Shown: positions 1 to 10,861 of the stretch, one piece after another | Position numbering within the stretch: position 1 is the first letter of the stretch | Layout: every line of letters begins with the position of its first letter | Source of the DNA: Deltaproteobacteria bacterium | GTDB lineage: Bacteria > Myxococcota_A > Polyangia > Haliangiales > JADYYK01 | Length of the DNA stretch: 37,779 nucleotides | Reading direction: 5' to 3' | Assembly: GCA_020853705.1 (NCBI GenBank) | Contig: JADYYK010000090.1 | Coordinates: 1-37,779, forward strand | Program-made: the position numbers and the translations under genes | Notes under the pieces: model-generated | The model's input: the letters and a program-made list of their open reading frames with translations, nothing else | Databases searched by the model: none | Told to the model about the DNA's origin: nothing

Positions 1-811
<811 letters not shown>

Positions 812-815
<4 letters not shown>

Positions 816-1342
816 TCGCCGCCGACCTGCTCGACCTGCCCGCCGCCGAGCTGATGAAGCTCCTGCTGGCCGGCCACCCCATCGACCCGGCGAGCCTCGA
901 CGATCGCGAGTATGACGGCACCAGCCTGGGGCTGCCTCACCTGGTCGAGCGGCTGACCTGGAAGCGCTTCCGCAAGGCCTTCCACCGCGATCCTGGCACC
1001 GGCCGGCTGCGCGGCTGGAACATCCGCATCGACAACCGCCAGCCCGGCTACACCCCGCTGACCAGGCGCGGCACGCCCATCACCTTCGGCCACTTCGCGG
1101 TGGTGGCCCCCGCGGGCTACCGCATGCCGCAGCCGGCCACACGCGGCCTGCTGCTCGACTATGGCGTCGGCAACGGCCGCTTCGATCCGCTGTCCCGCCT
1201 GCGCGACCCGCTGGTCGCGCTGCACCCGGGCGATCCGTCGCTGCTGCTGGGCTGGACCTACCTCGACCTCGGCCTGACCCAGGTCGGCACCCCCAGCTTC
1301 TTCAGCCTGCAGCGCTCGGGGCCGCTGTCGCGAGTGCCGTAG
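812..1342 (+). CDS. Conserved-looking hypothetical protein, 176 aa
   Basis: The start is the ATG inside the ATGA overlap with the preceding gene. The protein has no signal peptide or membrane helix. It reads as a small beta-rich domain, with WKRFRKAFHRD, RGWNIRIDN, GTPITFGHFAVV, GLLLDYGVGNGRFDPL and LLLGWTYLDLG. That pattern of short strands with Gly turns is reminiscent of lipocalin-like GXWXG/DUF4334 proteins, but this is an impression and not an assignment. Coupling to the preceding gene suggests the two act together. The last 41 bases overlap the end of the convergent gene on the other strand, an unusually long tail-to-tail overlap. Confidence 0.75.
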
Positions 1343-2120
1343 CGCCCAGCACGCGCGGCAGGTCACGCACGAAGACCTCCTGGTTGGAGAAGTGTTTCTT
1401 GCGCGCATCGACCACCAGGGTGCGCGTGCTGCCATCGAGCAGCTTGAACTCCAGGATCTGACCGTCGCGCGTGACCTCGCGGATGGCGGTGCGCTCGAGC
1501 TCCTCGACCCCCTGGTTCTCGAGCACCGGCGAGAACGCGCCGACCTTGGTCTTGATCAGGAACAGGCGCTTGCTGGTCAGCGCGGCCAGGAGCCCCTTGG
1601 CGCCGATGGCGGCGAGGCCAGCGACCACGCGATCGGTGCCATAGGCCTGGTGCGTGATGCGCTCGCCGCTGCCCAGCAGCGGGGTGACCTGGTCATGGAT
1701 GAAGCGGTCGCCGGCGGTGCTCAGCGTCGGCGGCTGCGTGCTGACCGGGAGCGCGGCGTCGGCGGCCATGCGCGCCTTCTTGCGCTTCGAGCCGATCCAG
1801 GTCAGCACGCCGACCAGCAGCAGGATGAGCCACAGCGAGTAGCCCCACACATAGGCCAGCGGCGAGATCGAGTAGCTGGGCAGCGGGGCGGGCAGGGTGC
1901 CGTCCGCCTGCAGCGCCGCGATGCGCGCCTTGTCGAGCGGGATGTAGCGCTCCTGCCCGACGATCTTCAGCACGTACCCGTCGTTGGTGAGGTAGGCGGG
2001 CGCGCCGAAGCTGTGCGTCGAGTACTTGTAGGCCAGGCACAGCCTGGCGCCGCCGGGGCCCGGCGCCGAGATGTCCTGGATGCAGTTGATGGTGTCGTCC
2101 TGCCCGAACATGAACGCCAT
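1302..2120 (-). CDS. Single-helix membrane protein with C-terminal PH-like domain
   Basis: This 272-residue protein begins MAFMFGQDD. Its N-terminal part of about 85 residues contains two cysteines (INCIQD, RLCLAY) and a YLTNDGYVLKIVGQERYIPL stretch. A transmembrane helix follows (YVWGYSLWLILLLVGVLTWI) with a basic stop-transfer patch (GSKRKKAR). The C-terminal part, with TSKRLFLIKTK, VEELERTAIREVT and LEFKLLDGSTRTLVVDARK, has the strand pattern of bacterial PH-like domains. A second ATG lies three codons in. A much longer reading frame extends upstream on this strand, but it runs antisense through the beta-helix gene and is not real. It is divergent from that gene, with 51 bases between. Confidence 0.75.
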   Translation of the reverse strand: MAFMFGQDDTINCIQDISAPGPGGARLCLAYKYSTHSFGAPAYLTNDGYVLKIVGQERYIPLDKARIAALQADGTLPAPLPSYSISPLAYVWGYSLWLILLLVGVLTWIGSKRKKARMAADAALPVSTQPPTLSTAGDRFIHDQVTPLLGSGERITHQAYGTDRVVAGLAAIGAKGLLAALTSKRLFLIKTKVGAFSPVLENQGVEELERTAIREVTRDGQILEFKLLDGSTRTLVVDARKKHFSNQEVFVRDLPRVLGATALATAAPSAAG

Positions 2121-2171
2121 GGCGGTATCGTCGGGCGCCCGTCGGGGCCAGTCAACGTGTACGATCGGGCC

Positions 2172-3641
2172 ATGCGCAGGCCCTGGCTCGCTGGCGTCGT
2201 CCTGCTGAGCGCGACCGCCCCGGCCGCTGCGCGCGACCTGCCGGTCAGCACCGCGGCCGAGCTGACCGCCGCGCTGGCTGCGGCGCGCGGCGGCGATAGC
2301 GTCATCCTGGCCGCCGGCACCTACCGGCTGACCGGCGCCAGCTGCGCCACCGCGGCCAGCGCGGCCGCGCCCATCGTCGTGCGCGGCGCCACGCCGCTCG
2401 GCGCGCGCATCGAGTTCGACGGCCTCGAGGGCTTCCGCGTCACCGGGCCGGGCTGGCGCTTCGAGGGGCTCGAGGTGCGCGGCGTGTGCGCCGTCGACAG
2501 CGACTGCGAGCACGCCTTCCACGTCTCCGGGGCGGCCGACGACTTCGTGCTGCGGGGCTCGCGCCTGGTCGACTTCAACGCCCAGCTCAAGGTCAACGCC
2601 GCCATGGTCGGCGGCATCATGCAGGCGCCCGATCGCGGCCTCATCGAGGGCAACGAGCTCTACGACACCCACGCGCGCGCGACCGCCAACCCCACCACCA
2701 AGCTCAACATCGACAGCGGCGACGACTGGGTGCTGCGCAGAAACTACATCCACGACTTCGAGAAGGGCGGCGGCGACAACGTCAGCTACGGCGCCTTCCT
2801 CAAGAGCGGTGGCAAGCGCGGTCTGATGGAGCACAACCTGGTCGTGTGCAGCAGCACCGGCGGCCCCGGCACCCGCATCGGGCTGTCGCTGGGCGGCGGC
2901 GGCACCGCGCCCCAGTTCTGCGCGCCCGCCTTCAGCGCCGGCACCCCGTGCGCGGTCGAACACGACGGCGGCACGCTCCGCAACAACATCATCGCGGCGT
3001 GCTCCGACGTCGGGATCTACCTCAACCGCGGGCGTGACAGCCACATCCTCTACAACACGCTGGTGGCCACCGCGGGCATCGACTTCCGCTTCGACACCAG
3101 CACCGGCGAGGCGGTCGGCAACCTGATGGCCGGGCAGCTCCGCATGCGCGACGGCGCCACCTTCACCGGCACCGGCAACCGGGTGGCGGTGCCCGACGCC
3201 ATGTTCACGGCCTGGTACCAGGACCCCGGCCATGGTGATCTGCGCCTGCGCGGCGATGTCTCCGCGCTGATCGGCGCCGGCCCGGCGCGCGCTGACGTGC
3301 GTGACGACTATTGCGGCCGGACGCGGCCCAGCGGCGCCTTGACCGTGGGCGCGCTGGAGCATGCGCTGGGCAGCTGCGGCACGCTGCTCGGCGGCCCGGC
3401 CGGCGCGAGCGATGGCGGCCCGGTGGTCGGCTCCGACGCAGGCAGAGGTGGCGATGGCGGCTCGATCGGCGGCGATGGAGATGGTGGCGCGCCTGCGGGC
3501 GACGACGGCGGCGGCTGCGGCTGTCACACCGCGCGAGGCACAGGGGCGGCGGCGGGCCCGGGGCTGCTGTGCGTCGCCCTGGTGATGCTGATGCTGGTGC
3601 GCCGGCGGCAGCAGGCGCGGCGCGCGGGCGCGGGGCGCTAG
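2172..3641 (+). CDS. Secreted right-handed beta-helix protein with MYXO-CTERM anchor
   Basis: A signal peptide (MRRPWLAGVVLLSATAPAAA) leads into DLPVSTAAELTAALAAARGG, the usual entry of pectate-lyase-like parallel beta-helix proteins. Repeated short strand-turn units follow: VLRGSRLVDF, LIEGNELYDTHA, VLRRNYIHDF, LMEHNLVVC, LRNNIIAACSDVGIYL and ILYNTLVA. After a Gly/Asp/Ala-rich linker the protein ends in a GGGCGCH motif, a hydrophobic helix and RRRQQARR, the layout of a MYXO-CTERM sorting signal. In Myxococcota such tails are thought to be processed by a rhombosortase-like (myxosortase) protease for surface display. The substrate is unknown; polysaccharide binding or cleavage is typical of the fold. 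Length 489 aa. Confidence 0.88.
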   Translation: MRRPWLAGVVLLSATAPAAARDLPVSTAAELTAALAAARGGDSVILAAGTYRLTGASCATAASAAAPIVVRGATPLGARIEFDGLEGFRVTGPGWRFEGLEVRGVCAVDSDCEHAFHVSGAADDFVLRGSRLVDFNAQLKVNAAMVGGIMQAPDRGLIEGNELYDTHARATANPTTKLNIDSGDDWVLRRNYIHDFEKGGGDNVSYGAFLKSGGKRGLMEHNLVVCSSTGGPGTRIGLSLGGGGTAPQFCAPAFSAGTPCAVEHDGGTLRNNIIAACSDVGIYLNRGRDSHILYNTLVATAGIDFRFDTSTGEAVGNLMAGQLRMRDGATFTGTGNRVAVPDAMFTAWYQDPGHGDLRLRGDVSALIGAGPARADVRDDYCGRTRPSGALTVGALEHALGSCGTLLGGPAGASDGGPVVGSDAGRGGDGGSIGGDGDGGAPAGDDGGGCGCHTARGTGAAAGPGLLCVALVMLMLVRRRQQARRAGAGR

Positions 3642-4195
3642 CTCTTCGGCAGCAGCCGGGCGGCCCTGGCGTCGACCAGGATGTCGGGCTGCGGGCAGGC
3701 GTGCGGCGCGGCGCCCGCGTGCATCTCGGCCTCGCCTTCGCCTTCGCCTTCGCCCTTGCCATGGCCCTCGCCGCTGCAGCTCGGCGCGGCGCCGACGCGC
3801 ACGGCGCCCTCGATGACCATGCGGCGACCCACCGAGTCCTTCGGGAACACGATGCTGTGGTCGATGCTCTTGGCGATCAGCTTGGTGCTGCCGTCGGTCA
3901 GCTCGATCCAGCAGCCGCGGTGCTGGCACACCCCGGTGACGGTGCCCTCGACGCGGACCATGCGCTCGCCGAGCTCGCCAGCGCGCGCGGCGATGTCGCC
4001 CAGCGCGACCGCCTCGGCGCCGTCGATGGCCTGCCCGGCCTGCCAGGCCTCGGTCGGCGTCGCGGCGGCGGGGGCGCCAGGGGCCGCGGCGGGCGCGGCC
4101 TGCAGCGGCTTGTCGGCCGCGGCGCGACGATCATTGCAGCCCGCCAGCAGGGCCAGCGCGGAGACACAGGGGACCACGAACCATCCAGAGCGCAT
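3638..4195 (-). CDS. DUF4920-like OB-fold lipoprotein
   Basis: The protein starts MRSGWFVVPCVSALALLAGC, a lipoprotein signal with acylated Cys at residue 20, followed by an Ala/Pro linker. The domain MVRVEGTVTGVCQHRGCWIEL, with IAKSIDHSIVFPKDSVGRRMVIEGAV, matches the pattern of DUF4920 proteins: a small OB-like fold with a Cys-x4-Cys pair and a VFPKD motif. A Gly-Glu run (GKGEGEGEGEAEMHAG) and two late cysteines come near the C-terminus and could bind metal, which is inferred only. Its end overlaps the end of the convergent beta-helix gene by four bases. Length 185 aa. Confidence 0.82.
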   Translation of the reverse strand: MRSGWFVVPCVSALALLAGCNDRRAAADKPLQAAPAAAPGAPAAATPTEAWQAGQAIDGAEAVALGDIAARAGELGERMVRVEGTVTGVCQHRGCWIELTDGSTKLIAKSIDHSIVFPKDSVGRRMVIEGAVRVGAAPSCSGEGHGKGEGEGEGEAEMHAGAAPHACPQPDILVDARAARLLPKS

Positions 4196-4305
4196 GCCCC
4201 GTGGCTAGCATGGGTGGGCTGGTCGCGACAAGGGTGAGCCTGATTCGCGCAAGCCCTGCGTGACCGCGATGACGCAGCGTGGCAAGTGTGCTACGAGAAG
4301 GCGAA

Positions 4306-5229
4306 GTGACCGCGCCCGCCGCCCTCCAGCGCCGCCTGACCCACCTTCGCCAGCTCGAGGCCGAGAGCATTCACATCCTGCGCGAGGTCGCCGCCGAGTT
4401 CGACCGGCCGGTGATGCTGTACTCCATCGGCAAGGACTCCTCGGTGATGGTGCGCCTGGCCGAGAAGGCCTTCGCGCCCGGGCCGCTGCCCTTCCCGCTG
4501 CTGCACATCGACACCACGTGGAAGTTCCGCGCCATGATCGACTTCCGCGATCGCTTCGTGAAGGAGCGCGGCCACGAGCTGCGCGTGCACACCAACACCG
4601 CGGCCATCGCCGAGGGCATCAACCCGTTCGATCACGGCTCCAACAAGTACACCCAGGTCATGAAGACCCATGCGCTGCTCGACGCCCTGCGCGCCGGCGG
4701 CTACGACGCCGCGTTCGGCGGCGCCCGTCGCGACGAGGAGCGCTCGCGCGCCAAGGAGCGGATCTACTCGTTCCGCGATCGCTTCGGCCAGTGGGATCCC
4801 AAGAGCCAGCGCCCCGAGCTGTGGTCGCTCTACAACGGCAAGATCAAGAAGGGCGAGTCGATCCGCGCCTTCCCGCTGTCGAACTGGACCGAGCTCGACG
4901 TCTGGCAGTACGTCTGGCTGGAGAACATCCCCATCGTACCGCTGTACTTCGCCGCGCCGCGCCCGGTGGTGGAGCGCGACGGCGCCCTCATCATGGTCGA
5001 CGACGAGCGCATGCGCCTCGGCCCCGGTGAGACCCCGCGTACCGAGGTGGTGCGCTTCCGCACCCTGGGCTGCTATCCGCTGTCGGGCGCCGTCCGCAGC
5101 GAGGCCACCACGCTGCCCGCCATCATCCGCGAGATGCTGCTGGCCACCCACAGCGAACGCCAGGGTCGCCTCATCGATCACGACGAGGAGGGCTCGATGG
5201 AGCAGAAGAAGCGCGAGGGCTACTTCTGA
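4306..5229 (+). CDS. cysD: Sulfate adenylyltransferase subunit 2 (ATP sulfurylase small subunit)
   Basis: CysD makes adenosine 5'-phosphosulfate (APS) from ATP and sulfate, driven by the CysN GTPase. The family signature is near-perfect: [21 protein letters not shown], then the PP-loop [42 protein letters not shown], and the C-terminal EKKREGYF-like ending (QKKREGYF). I chose the GTG at 4306 because GAGAAGG lies four bases upstream and the resulting 307 aa matches the usual length near 302. In-frame GTGs at 4279 and 4288 would add nine or six residues. The stop overlaps the cysN start (TGATG), so the two subunits are coupled. Confidence 0.96.
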   Translation: MTAPAALQRRLTHLRQLEAESIHILREVAAEFDRPVMLYSIGKDSSVMVRLAEKAFAPGPLPFPLLHIDTTWKFRAMIDFRDRFVKERGHELRVHTNTAAIAEGINPFDHGSNKYTQVMKTHALLDALRAGGYDAAFGGARRDEERSRAKERIYSFRDRFGQWDPKSQRPELWSLYNGKIKKGESIRAFPLSNWTELDVWQYVWLENIPIVPLYFAAPRPVVERDGALIMVDDERMRLGPGETPRTEVVRFRTLGCYPLSGAVRSEATTLPAIIREMLLATHSERQGRLIDHDEEGSMEQKKREGYF

Positions 5230-6914
5230 TGCGCGAGCTGGAGGACGCCGAGCTGGCGCGCACCGACATCGAGGGCTACCTGCGTCGCCACGAGCACAAG
5301 GAGCTCCTGCGCCTGGTGGTGATCGGCTCGGTCGATGACGGCAAGTCGACGCTGATCGGGCGCCTCTTGCACGACGCCCACGGGATCTACGAGGACCAGC
5401 TGTCGGCGGTGCAGCGCGCCTCCAGCAAGGGCGCCACCCGCGGCGAGGGCTCCGAGGCCGCCATCGACTTCTCGCTGCTGACCGACGGCCTGCGCGCCGA
5501 GCGCGAGCAGGGCATCACCATCGACGTCGCCTACCGCTACTTCTCGACCGCGCGGCGCAAGTTCATCATCGCCGACACCCCGGGTCACCTGCAGTACACC
5601 CGCAACATGGCGACCGGGGCCTCGACCGCCAACGTCGCCATCATCCTCATCGACGCCCGCCTGGGCGTGCTGGCGCAGACGCGTCGCCACGCCTACATCG
5701 CGTCGCTGCTGGGCATCCCGCACCTGTGCGCGTGCGTGAACAAGATGGATCTGGTGGGCTGGGATCAGGCCGTATTCCAGCGCATCGCCGACGAGCTGGG
5801 CGCCTTCGCGGGCAAGCTCGGCATCCCCGACGTGCGCTGCCTGCCCATCTCGGCGCTGCGCGGCGACCACGTGGTCGATCGCGGCGACGTGGCGCCCTGG
5901 TACACCGGGCCCACGCTGCTCGAGTACATCGAGGAGGTCCCGCTGACCGGGGATCTGAACCTCACCGACCTGCGCTTCCCGGTGCAGTACGTCATCCGCC
6001 CCAGCCTCGACTATCGCGGCTTCGCCGGGCAGATCGCCTCCGGCGTGGTGCGCCGTGGCGACGAGCTGGTCGCGCTGCCCTCGGGCCGGCGCAGCACGGT
6101 GACCTCGATCGACACCCACGACGGGCCGCTCGAGGAGGCCTTCGCTCCGATGAGCGTGACCTTGCGCCTGGCCGACGCGATGGACATCAGCCGCGGCGAC
6201 ATGCTGGTGCGCGAGGGCGCGCGCCCGGAGTCGTCGCAGCGGCTCGACGCCATGCTGGTCTGGATGGCGGAGCGGCCGATGGATCCCGACAAGTCCTACC
6301 TCATCAAGCACACCACGCGCATGGTGCGCGCCAGCATCGAGCGCGTGGTCGGCATCGTCGATCCCGACACCTTGCAGCCGGTCCCGGCGCCGCGGCTGGG
6401 CCTCAACGACATCGGCCGCGTCGAGCTGCGCTGCCACCAGCCGCTGTTCTTCGACGCCTATCGCCGAAATCGCGGCACCGGCGCCTTCATCCTGATCGAC
6501 TCGCTGAGCAATGACACCGTGGCCGCCGGCATGATCCAGGCCGGCACCAGCGCGGCAACCGGCGCCGACGCGGGGCCGGCGCGCGAGAACGCCCCGCAGG
6601 TCAGCGCGGCCGAGCGCCGCGCCCGCCTGGGCCAGAGCGGCGCCGTGGTCACCATCGGCGGCAGCGACGGCGCCAGCGCCCGCGAGCGCGCCTTCCTGAT
6701 CGAGCGGGTGCTGTTCGACGCCGGCCTGGTCGCGGCCGTGGTGCCCGAGGTCGGCGCCGCCGCGGTGGCCGCCGCCGGGGTCATCGCCCTGGTGGTGGTG
6801 CCACGCCCCGCGCTGGCGCTGGACGGCGCCGCGGTGACCTCGGCCAGCGACGACCACGAGGCCGCCGCGCGCGCCGTGCTGGCGGCGCTGGGCGCGGCCG
6901 GCCGCACCTCGTAG
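5229..6914 (+). CDS. cysN: Sulfate adenylyltransferase subunit 1 with degenerate APS-kinase-like tail
   Basis: This is the GTPase subunit of ATP sulfurylase. GTP-binding motifs are intact: GSVDDGKST at residues 33-41, DTPGH and NKMD. The EF-Tu-like beta-barrel domains follow, up to about residue 430. Typical bifunctional CysNC proteins continue into an APS kinase. Here, after QVSAAERRARLGQ, the tail SGAVVTIGGSDGASARERAF sits where the kinase P-loop (GLSGSGKST in the family) should be but lacks the Lys and Ser/Thr. The remaining 80 or so residues are Ala/Val-rich and far shorter than a kinase domain. I read this as a decayed APS kinase domain. Length 561 aa. Confidence 0.95.
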   Translation: MRELEDAELARTDIEGYLRRHEHKELLRLVVIGSVDDGKSTLIGRLLHDAHGIYEDQLSAVQRASSKGATRGEGSEAAIDFSLLTDGLRAEREQGITIDVAYRYFSTARRKFIIADTPGHLQYTRNMATGASTANVAIILIDARLGVLAQTRRHAYIASLLGIPHLCACVNKMDLVGWDQAVFQRIADELGAFAGKLGIPDVRCLPISALRGDHVVDRGDVAPWYTGPTLLEYIEEVPLTGDLNLTDLRFPVQYVIRPSLDYRGFAGQIASGVVRRGDELVALPSGRRSTVTSIDTHDGPLEEAFAPMSVTLRLADAMDISRGDMLVREGARPESSQRLDAMLVWMAERPMDPDKSYLIKHTTRMVRASIERVVGIVDPDTLQPVPAPRLGLNDIGRVELRCHQPLFFDAYRRNRGTGAFILIDSLSNDTVAAGMIQAGTSAATGADAGPARENAPQVSAAERRARLGQSGAVVTIGGSDGASARERAFLIERVLFDAGLVAAVVPEVGAAAVAAAGVIALVVVPRPALALDGAAVTSASDDHEAAARAVLAALGAAGRTS

Positions 6915-6967
6915 CCCGCCGTCGTCCGGCAACGCTGGCGGGGGCTGCGGCGTCAGAAGGATCGATC

Positions 6968-7192
6968 ATGCGCAACCTGCTCTTGTGCGTCACGCTGGTA
7001 GGCTGTGTCGGCGGTTGCCTGAGGTCCCACCCCAAGGCGGACAAGTCGAAGCCCAAACCCGCGCCGGTGCCGGCGCCGAACTACTATGATCCCGGCCCCC
7101 ACTACGGGCCCACCGCGCCGCTACCCAACACCCCACACAAGGATCCCACCTACGGCCCGCCGGGCGGGCCCATCGTCGACCCGCCGCGCTGA
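6968..7192 (+). CDS. Small proline-rich lipoprotein, 74 aa
   Basis: A good ribosome site (AGAAGGA, 6955-6961) stands six bases before the ATG. The signal MRNLLLCVTLVGCVGGC contains a lipobox; Cys13 (LVGC) is the likelier acylation site and Cys17 is the alternative. The mature part is a Lys/Pro-rich stretch followed by YDPGPHYGPTAPLPN and DPTYGPPGGPIVDPP, with no predicted fold. It is probably an extended periplasmic or envelope-linked peptide. It lies 53 bases after cysN on the same strand, but nothing ties it functionally to sulfate activation. Confidence 0.75.
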   Translation: MRNLLLCVTLVGCVGGCLRSHPKADKSKPKPAPVPAPNYYDPGPHYGPTAPLPNTPHKDPTYGPPGGPIVDPPR

Positions 7193-7201
7193 CCGGGCGG
7201 T

Positions 7202-8035
7202 CTAGATCTGGTCGCAGGTCTCGATGAACAGGCCGCCCGGCGGCGCCGAGATGCCCACGAACTCGAAGCCCGCGCCGGTGGTGCCCGAGACGTCGAGCGA
7301 CCGGTTGCCCACCAGCGGGAACAGCGCGACCCCCGACGCCGTGGTGGCGGTGGCGCCGATCTCGACCCGCTCGCGATCGGCGCTGAGGAAGAAGACCTCG
7401 CTGCCCGGCTTGAGGAAGGGGTCGGCGCCGTCGGGCACCGTCCTGGTGGGCCGGATGCCCGCGACCGGGGTCAGCGTGCGGTCGCGGTAGATCACCACCG
7501 CCATGCCGTAGTGCGTCCAGTCCAGGCCCGACAGGCCCAGCGCCTTGCGCCAGGTGTCCAGCGTGGCCTGGTTGACCACGTAGATCCGCATCGGATCCAG
7601 CGTGCGCACGCCGGCGACCGGCGCCGGCAGCTTCTTGTCGTTGATCGACAGCGCATAGCGGTTGCCGCCGATGACGTCGTCGGCCATCAGCATGACGATG
7701 CGGGGGTTCGACGACGCGCACGACACGTCGTCGAAGCGGGGCCGGAACCCGTTGCTGCTGTCGGCCACCGCCAGGGCCAGCGGCTCGCACGTGGTCGGGA
7801 AGCGCTGGGGCACGTCCCACGCCGTGTTGTAGGCCAGCTGCACCGAGAACTCCGGCGGGTTCTGGGTCTCGAACTGCAGCAACTCGGGCACCACGGTGAC
7901 GGTGCACGCCATGGTGCGCTCGGCCGCGGTCTGACAGGTCACCAGGCCCGAGTCGGGCTGCTGCTGCTTGCCGTCACTGCCGCCACACCCGACCAGCCCC
8001 AGCAACGCCAGCGCCGAAAAGACAGGATGCCTCAT
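7202..8035 (-). CDS. Hypothetical lipoprotein, 277 aa
   Basis: The signal MRHPVFSALALLGLVGCGG has a clear lipobox with Cys17 as the lipidated residue. A short Asp/Gln-rich spacer (SDGKQQQPDSG) precedes a beta-rich mature region containing six cysteines, enough for disulfides. Motifs include TCEPLALAVADS, RIVMLMADDVIGGNRYALSI and LDWTHYGMAVVIYRDRTLTP. I do not recognise a domain. It is convergent with the small lipoprotein gene, nine bases apart, and upstream of the two-component operon on the same strand as that operon. Confidence 0.8.
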   Translation of the reverse strand: MRHPVFSALALLGLVGCGGSDGKQQQPDSGLVTCQTAAERTMACTVTVVPELLQFETQNPPEFSVQLAYNTAWDVPQRFPTTCEPLALAVADSSNGFRPRFDDVSCASSNPRIVMLMADDVIGGNRYALSINDKKLPAPVAGVRTLDPMRIYVVNQATLDTWRKALGLSGLDWTHYGMAVVIYRDRTLTPVAGIRPTRTVPDGADPFLKPGSEVFFLSADRERVEIGATATTASGVALFPLVGNRSLDVSGTTGAGFEFVGISAPPGGLFIETCDQI

Positions 8036-8098
8036 GGCCTGATCATGCCACGAGGCACCCGGAAACTGGTGGCAGGACGTGGCGACCGCCCGGCGGGC

Positions 8099-9490
<1,392 letters not shown>

Positions 9491-9510
9491 GGGCTGGTGC
9501 CAGTTCTAGC

Positions 9511-10776
9511 CTACGCCGGAGGCAGCGTGACCTGGAAGATCGCGCCGCCGCCCGGCGCGTTGGCGGCCGTGATCTTCCCCTGGTGCAGCTCGACCACACG
9601 CTTGGCCACGGCCAGGCCGAGGCCGGTGCCCTGGATGCGCTTGGTGAAGAAGGGCTCGAAGATGTGAGGCAGATCGTCGGGCGCGATCCCGGCGCCGCTG
9701 TCGCGGATCTGGAAGCGCAGCCGGCCGCTCTCCAGGCCGACGCAGGCGCGCACCGGGGCGCCGGCCTTGACGGCGTTGTCGCACAGGTTGCCCAGCACCT
9801 GGCGCATGCGCTCGGGATCCAGCGACCAGGTGCGCGGCGCCGCGCCGAGGTCGAGCTCGATGGCCGGTGCCGGGCCGCCCTCCGGGGCCGCCGCGCTGGC
9901 GACCTCGCGCAGCAGCGCCGCCGGGTCGACCTCGCGACGATGCAGCTCGCCGGTGCGGGCGAAGGCCAGCAGGTCGTTGGTCAGGTCCTCCAGGCGCACC
10001 GCCTCGTCGACCACCCGATCGGCCTTGGCGCGCGGCTTCTCACCCGCGGGCAGGAGCTGCGCCAGGAGCTGCGCGTTGCCCTTCAGCGACGCCAGCGGGT
10101 TCCTGATCTCGTGCGCCAGCACGGCCGACAGCTGACCCAGGCTGGCCAGGCGCTGGGCCTGCTCGAGCTCGCGCTCCTGGCGTGCGCGACGCATGAAGAC
10201 GCGCACCAGCACCAGTGCGATGACGAGCAGCGTGCCCGCGGCCAGGCCGCCGATGAGCAGCGTGCGCTGTGCGCTGGCGCGCAGCGCCTCGGCGCGCTGC
10301 GGGGAAAACTCCAGCAGCAGCAGCAGGGGGCCGCTGGGGCGGTCGTCGCCCGGTCGGCGCCGGCTGCGGCCGCGGCGCTGCGGCTCGCGCACCAGCACGC
10401 GCACCACCCCGCCGACGCGCTGCGGGGTGTCGTTGCGCAGCCCGGGCAGTGCGCTGGGGTCGCCCGCCGGCTTGCCGGCCTGGGCCACGACGTCATAGCG
10501 CGGCGTCAGCAGCGCCAGGTAGCGCAGGCCGTCGTCCTCGAGCTCCTCCAGCAGCCCCGCGAGCACGGCGTCGTCGGGCGCCTGCCCGAACTGTCCCAGC
10601 GCACCACGCACGGTCTGCTGCAGCGCGTCCGACTGGCCGCGCACCAGGGTGTCGGAGGCGCCCAGCACCCCGCTGTGGGTCAGCCAGACGGTGACCGCGA
10701 GCGCCGCGCCCATCAGCACGACGGCCGCCACCAGCGCCCAGCGGCCGAGGGGGGACAGTCTGCGCGCGGCGGTCAT
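9511..10776 (-). CDS. Membrane sensor histidine kinase, ZraS/HydH-like
   Basis: Two membrane helices (about residues 12-34 and 172-194) flank a periplasmic domain of about 135 residues that contains a basic RRGRSRRRPGDDR loop. The cytoplasmic part has an H-box VLAHEIRNPLASLKGNAQLL with phosphorylated His222, an N-box LCDNAVKAG, G1 DSGAGIAPDD, F-box FEPFFTKR and G2 GTGLGLAVAK. No HAMP or PAS domain is evident, so the signal probably comes from the periplasmic domain. This short layout coupled to an NtrC-type regulator matches ZraS/HydH kinases that sense envelope metal stress. The signal here is not known. A GGAG lies four bases before the ATG. Confidence 0.95.
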   Translation of the reverse strand: MTAARRLSPLGRWALVAAVVLMGAALAVTVWLTHSGVLGASDTLVRGQSDALQQTVRGALGQFGQAPDDAVLAGLLEELEDDGLRYLALLTPRYDVVAQAGKPAGDPSALPGLRNDTPQRVGGVVRVLVREPQRRGRSRRRPGDDRPSGPLLLLLEFSPQRAEALRASAQRTLLIGGLAAGTLLVIALVLVRVFMRRARQERELEQAQRLASLGQLSAVLAHEIRNPLASLKGNAQLLAQLLPAGEKPRAKADRVVDEAVRLEDLTNDLLAFARTGELHRREVDPAALLREVASAAAPEGGPAPAIELDLGAAPRTWSLDPERMRQVLGNLCDNAVKAGAPVRACVGLESGRLRFQIRDSGAGIAPDDLPHIFEPFFTKRIQGTGLGLAVAKRVVELHQGKITAANAPGGGAIFQVTLPPA

Positions 10777-10812
10777 GGCGCTCCGATTCTACCTGGGTGG
10801 CGAGAAACGCGA

Positions 10813-10845
10813 GACGCGGCGGCTGCCTTTTGCAGCCGCCGCGTC
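10813..10845 (-). terminator. Strong hairpin after the EF-hand gene, terminator or attenuator
   Basis: Two perfectly complementary 14-base arms (10813-10826 and 10832-10845) enclose a five-base loop. Read on the minus strand, it follows the EF-hand stop by 16 bases and precedes the kinase start by about 36. It is not followed by a clear U tract (the next bases read TCTCGCGTTTC). It may therefore only partly terminate, leaving some read-through into the kinase-regulator operon, or act as an mRNA-stabilising 3' structure. Confidence 0.65.
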
Positions 10846-10861
10846 CGCTGCTGAGGGGGGG

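Noticed and set aside
1302..3929. Very long minus-strand frame (875 codons)
   Set aside because: Only the last 272 codons look like protein. The rest is antisense to the beta-helix gene and has Arg/Ala/Gly-rich shadow composition typical of high-GC DNA.
6600..6914. Functional APS kinase (CysC) domain
   Set aside because: The P-loop Lys and Ser/Thr are absent and the domain is less than half the normal length.
6915..6942. Terminator after cysN
   Set aside because: CCCGCC and GGCGGG can pair, but the loop is 16 bases and no T run follows. Such pairs are common by chance at this GC content.
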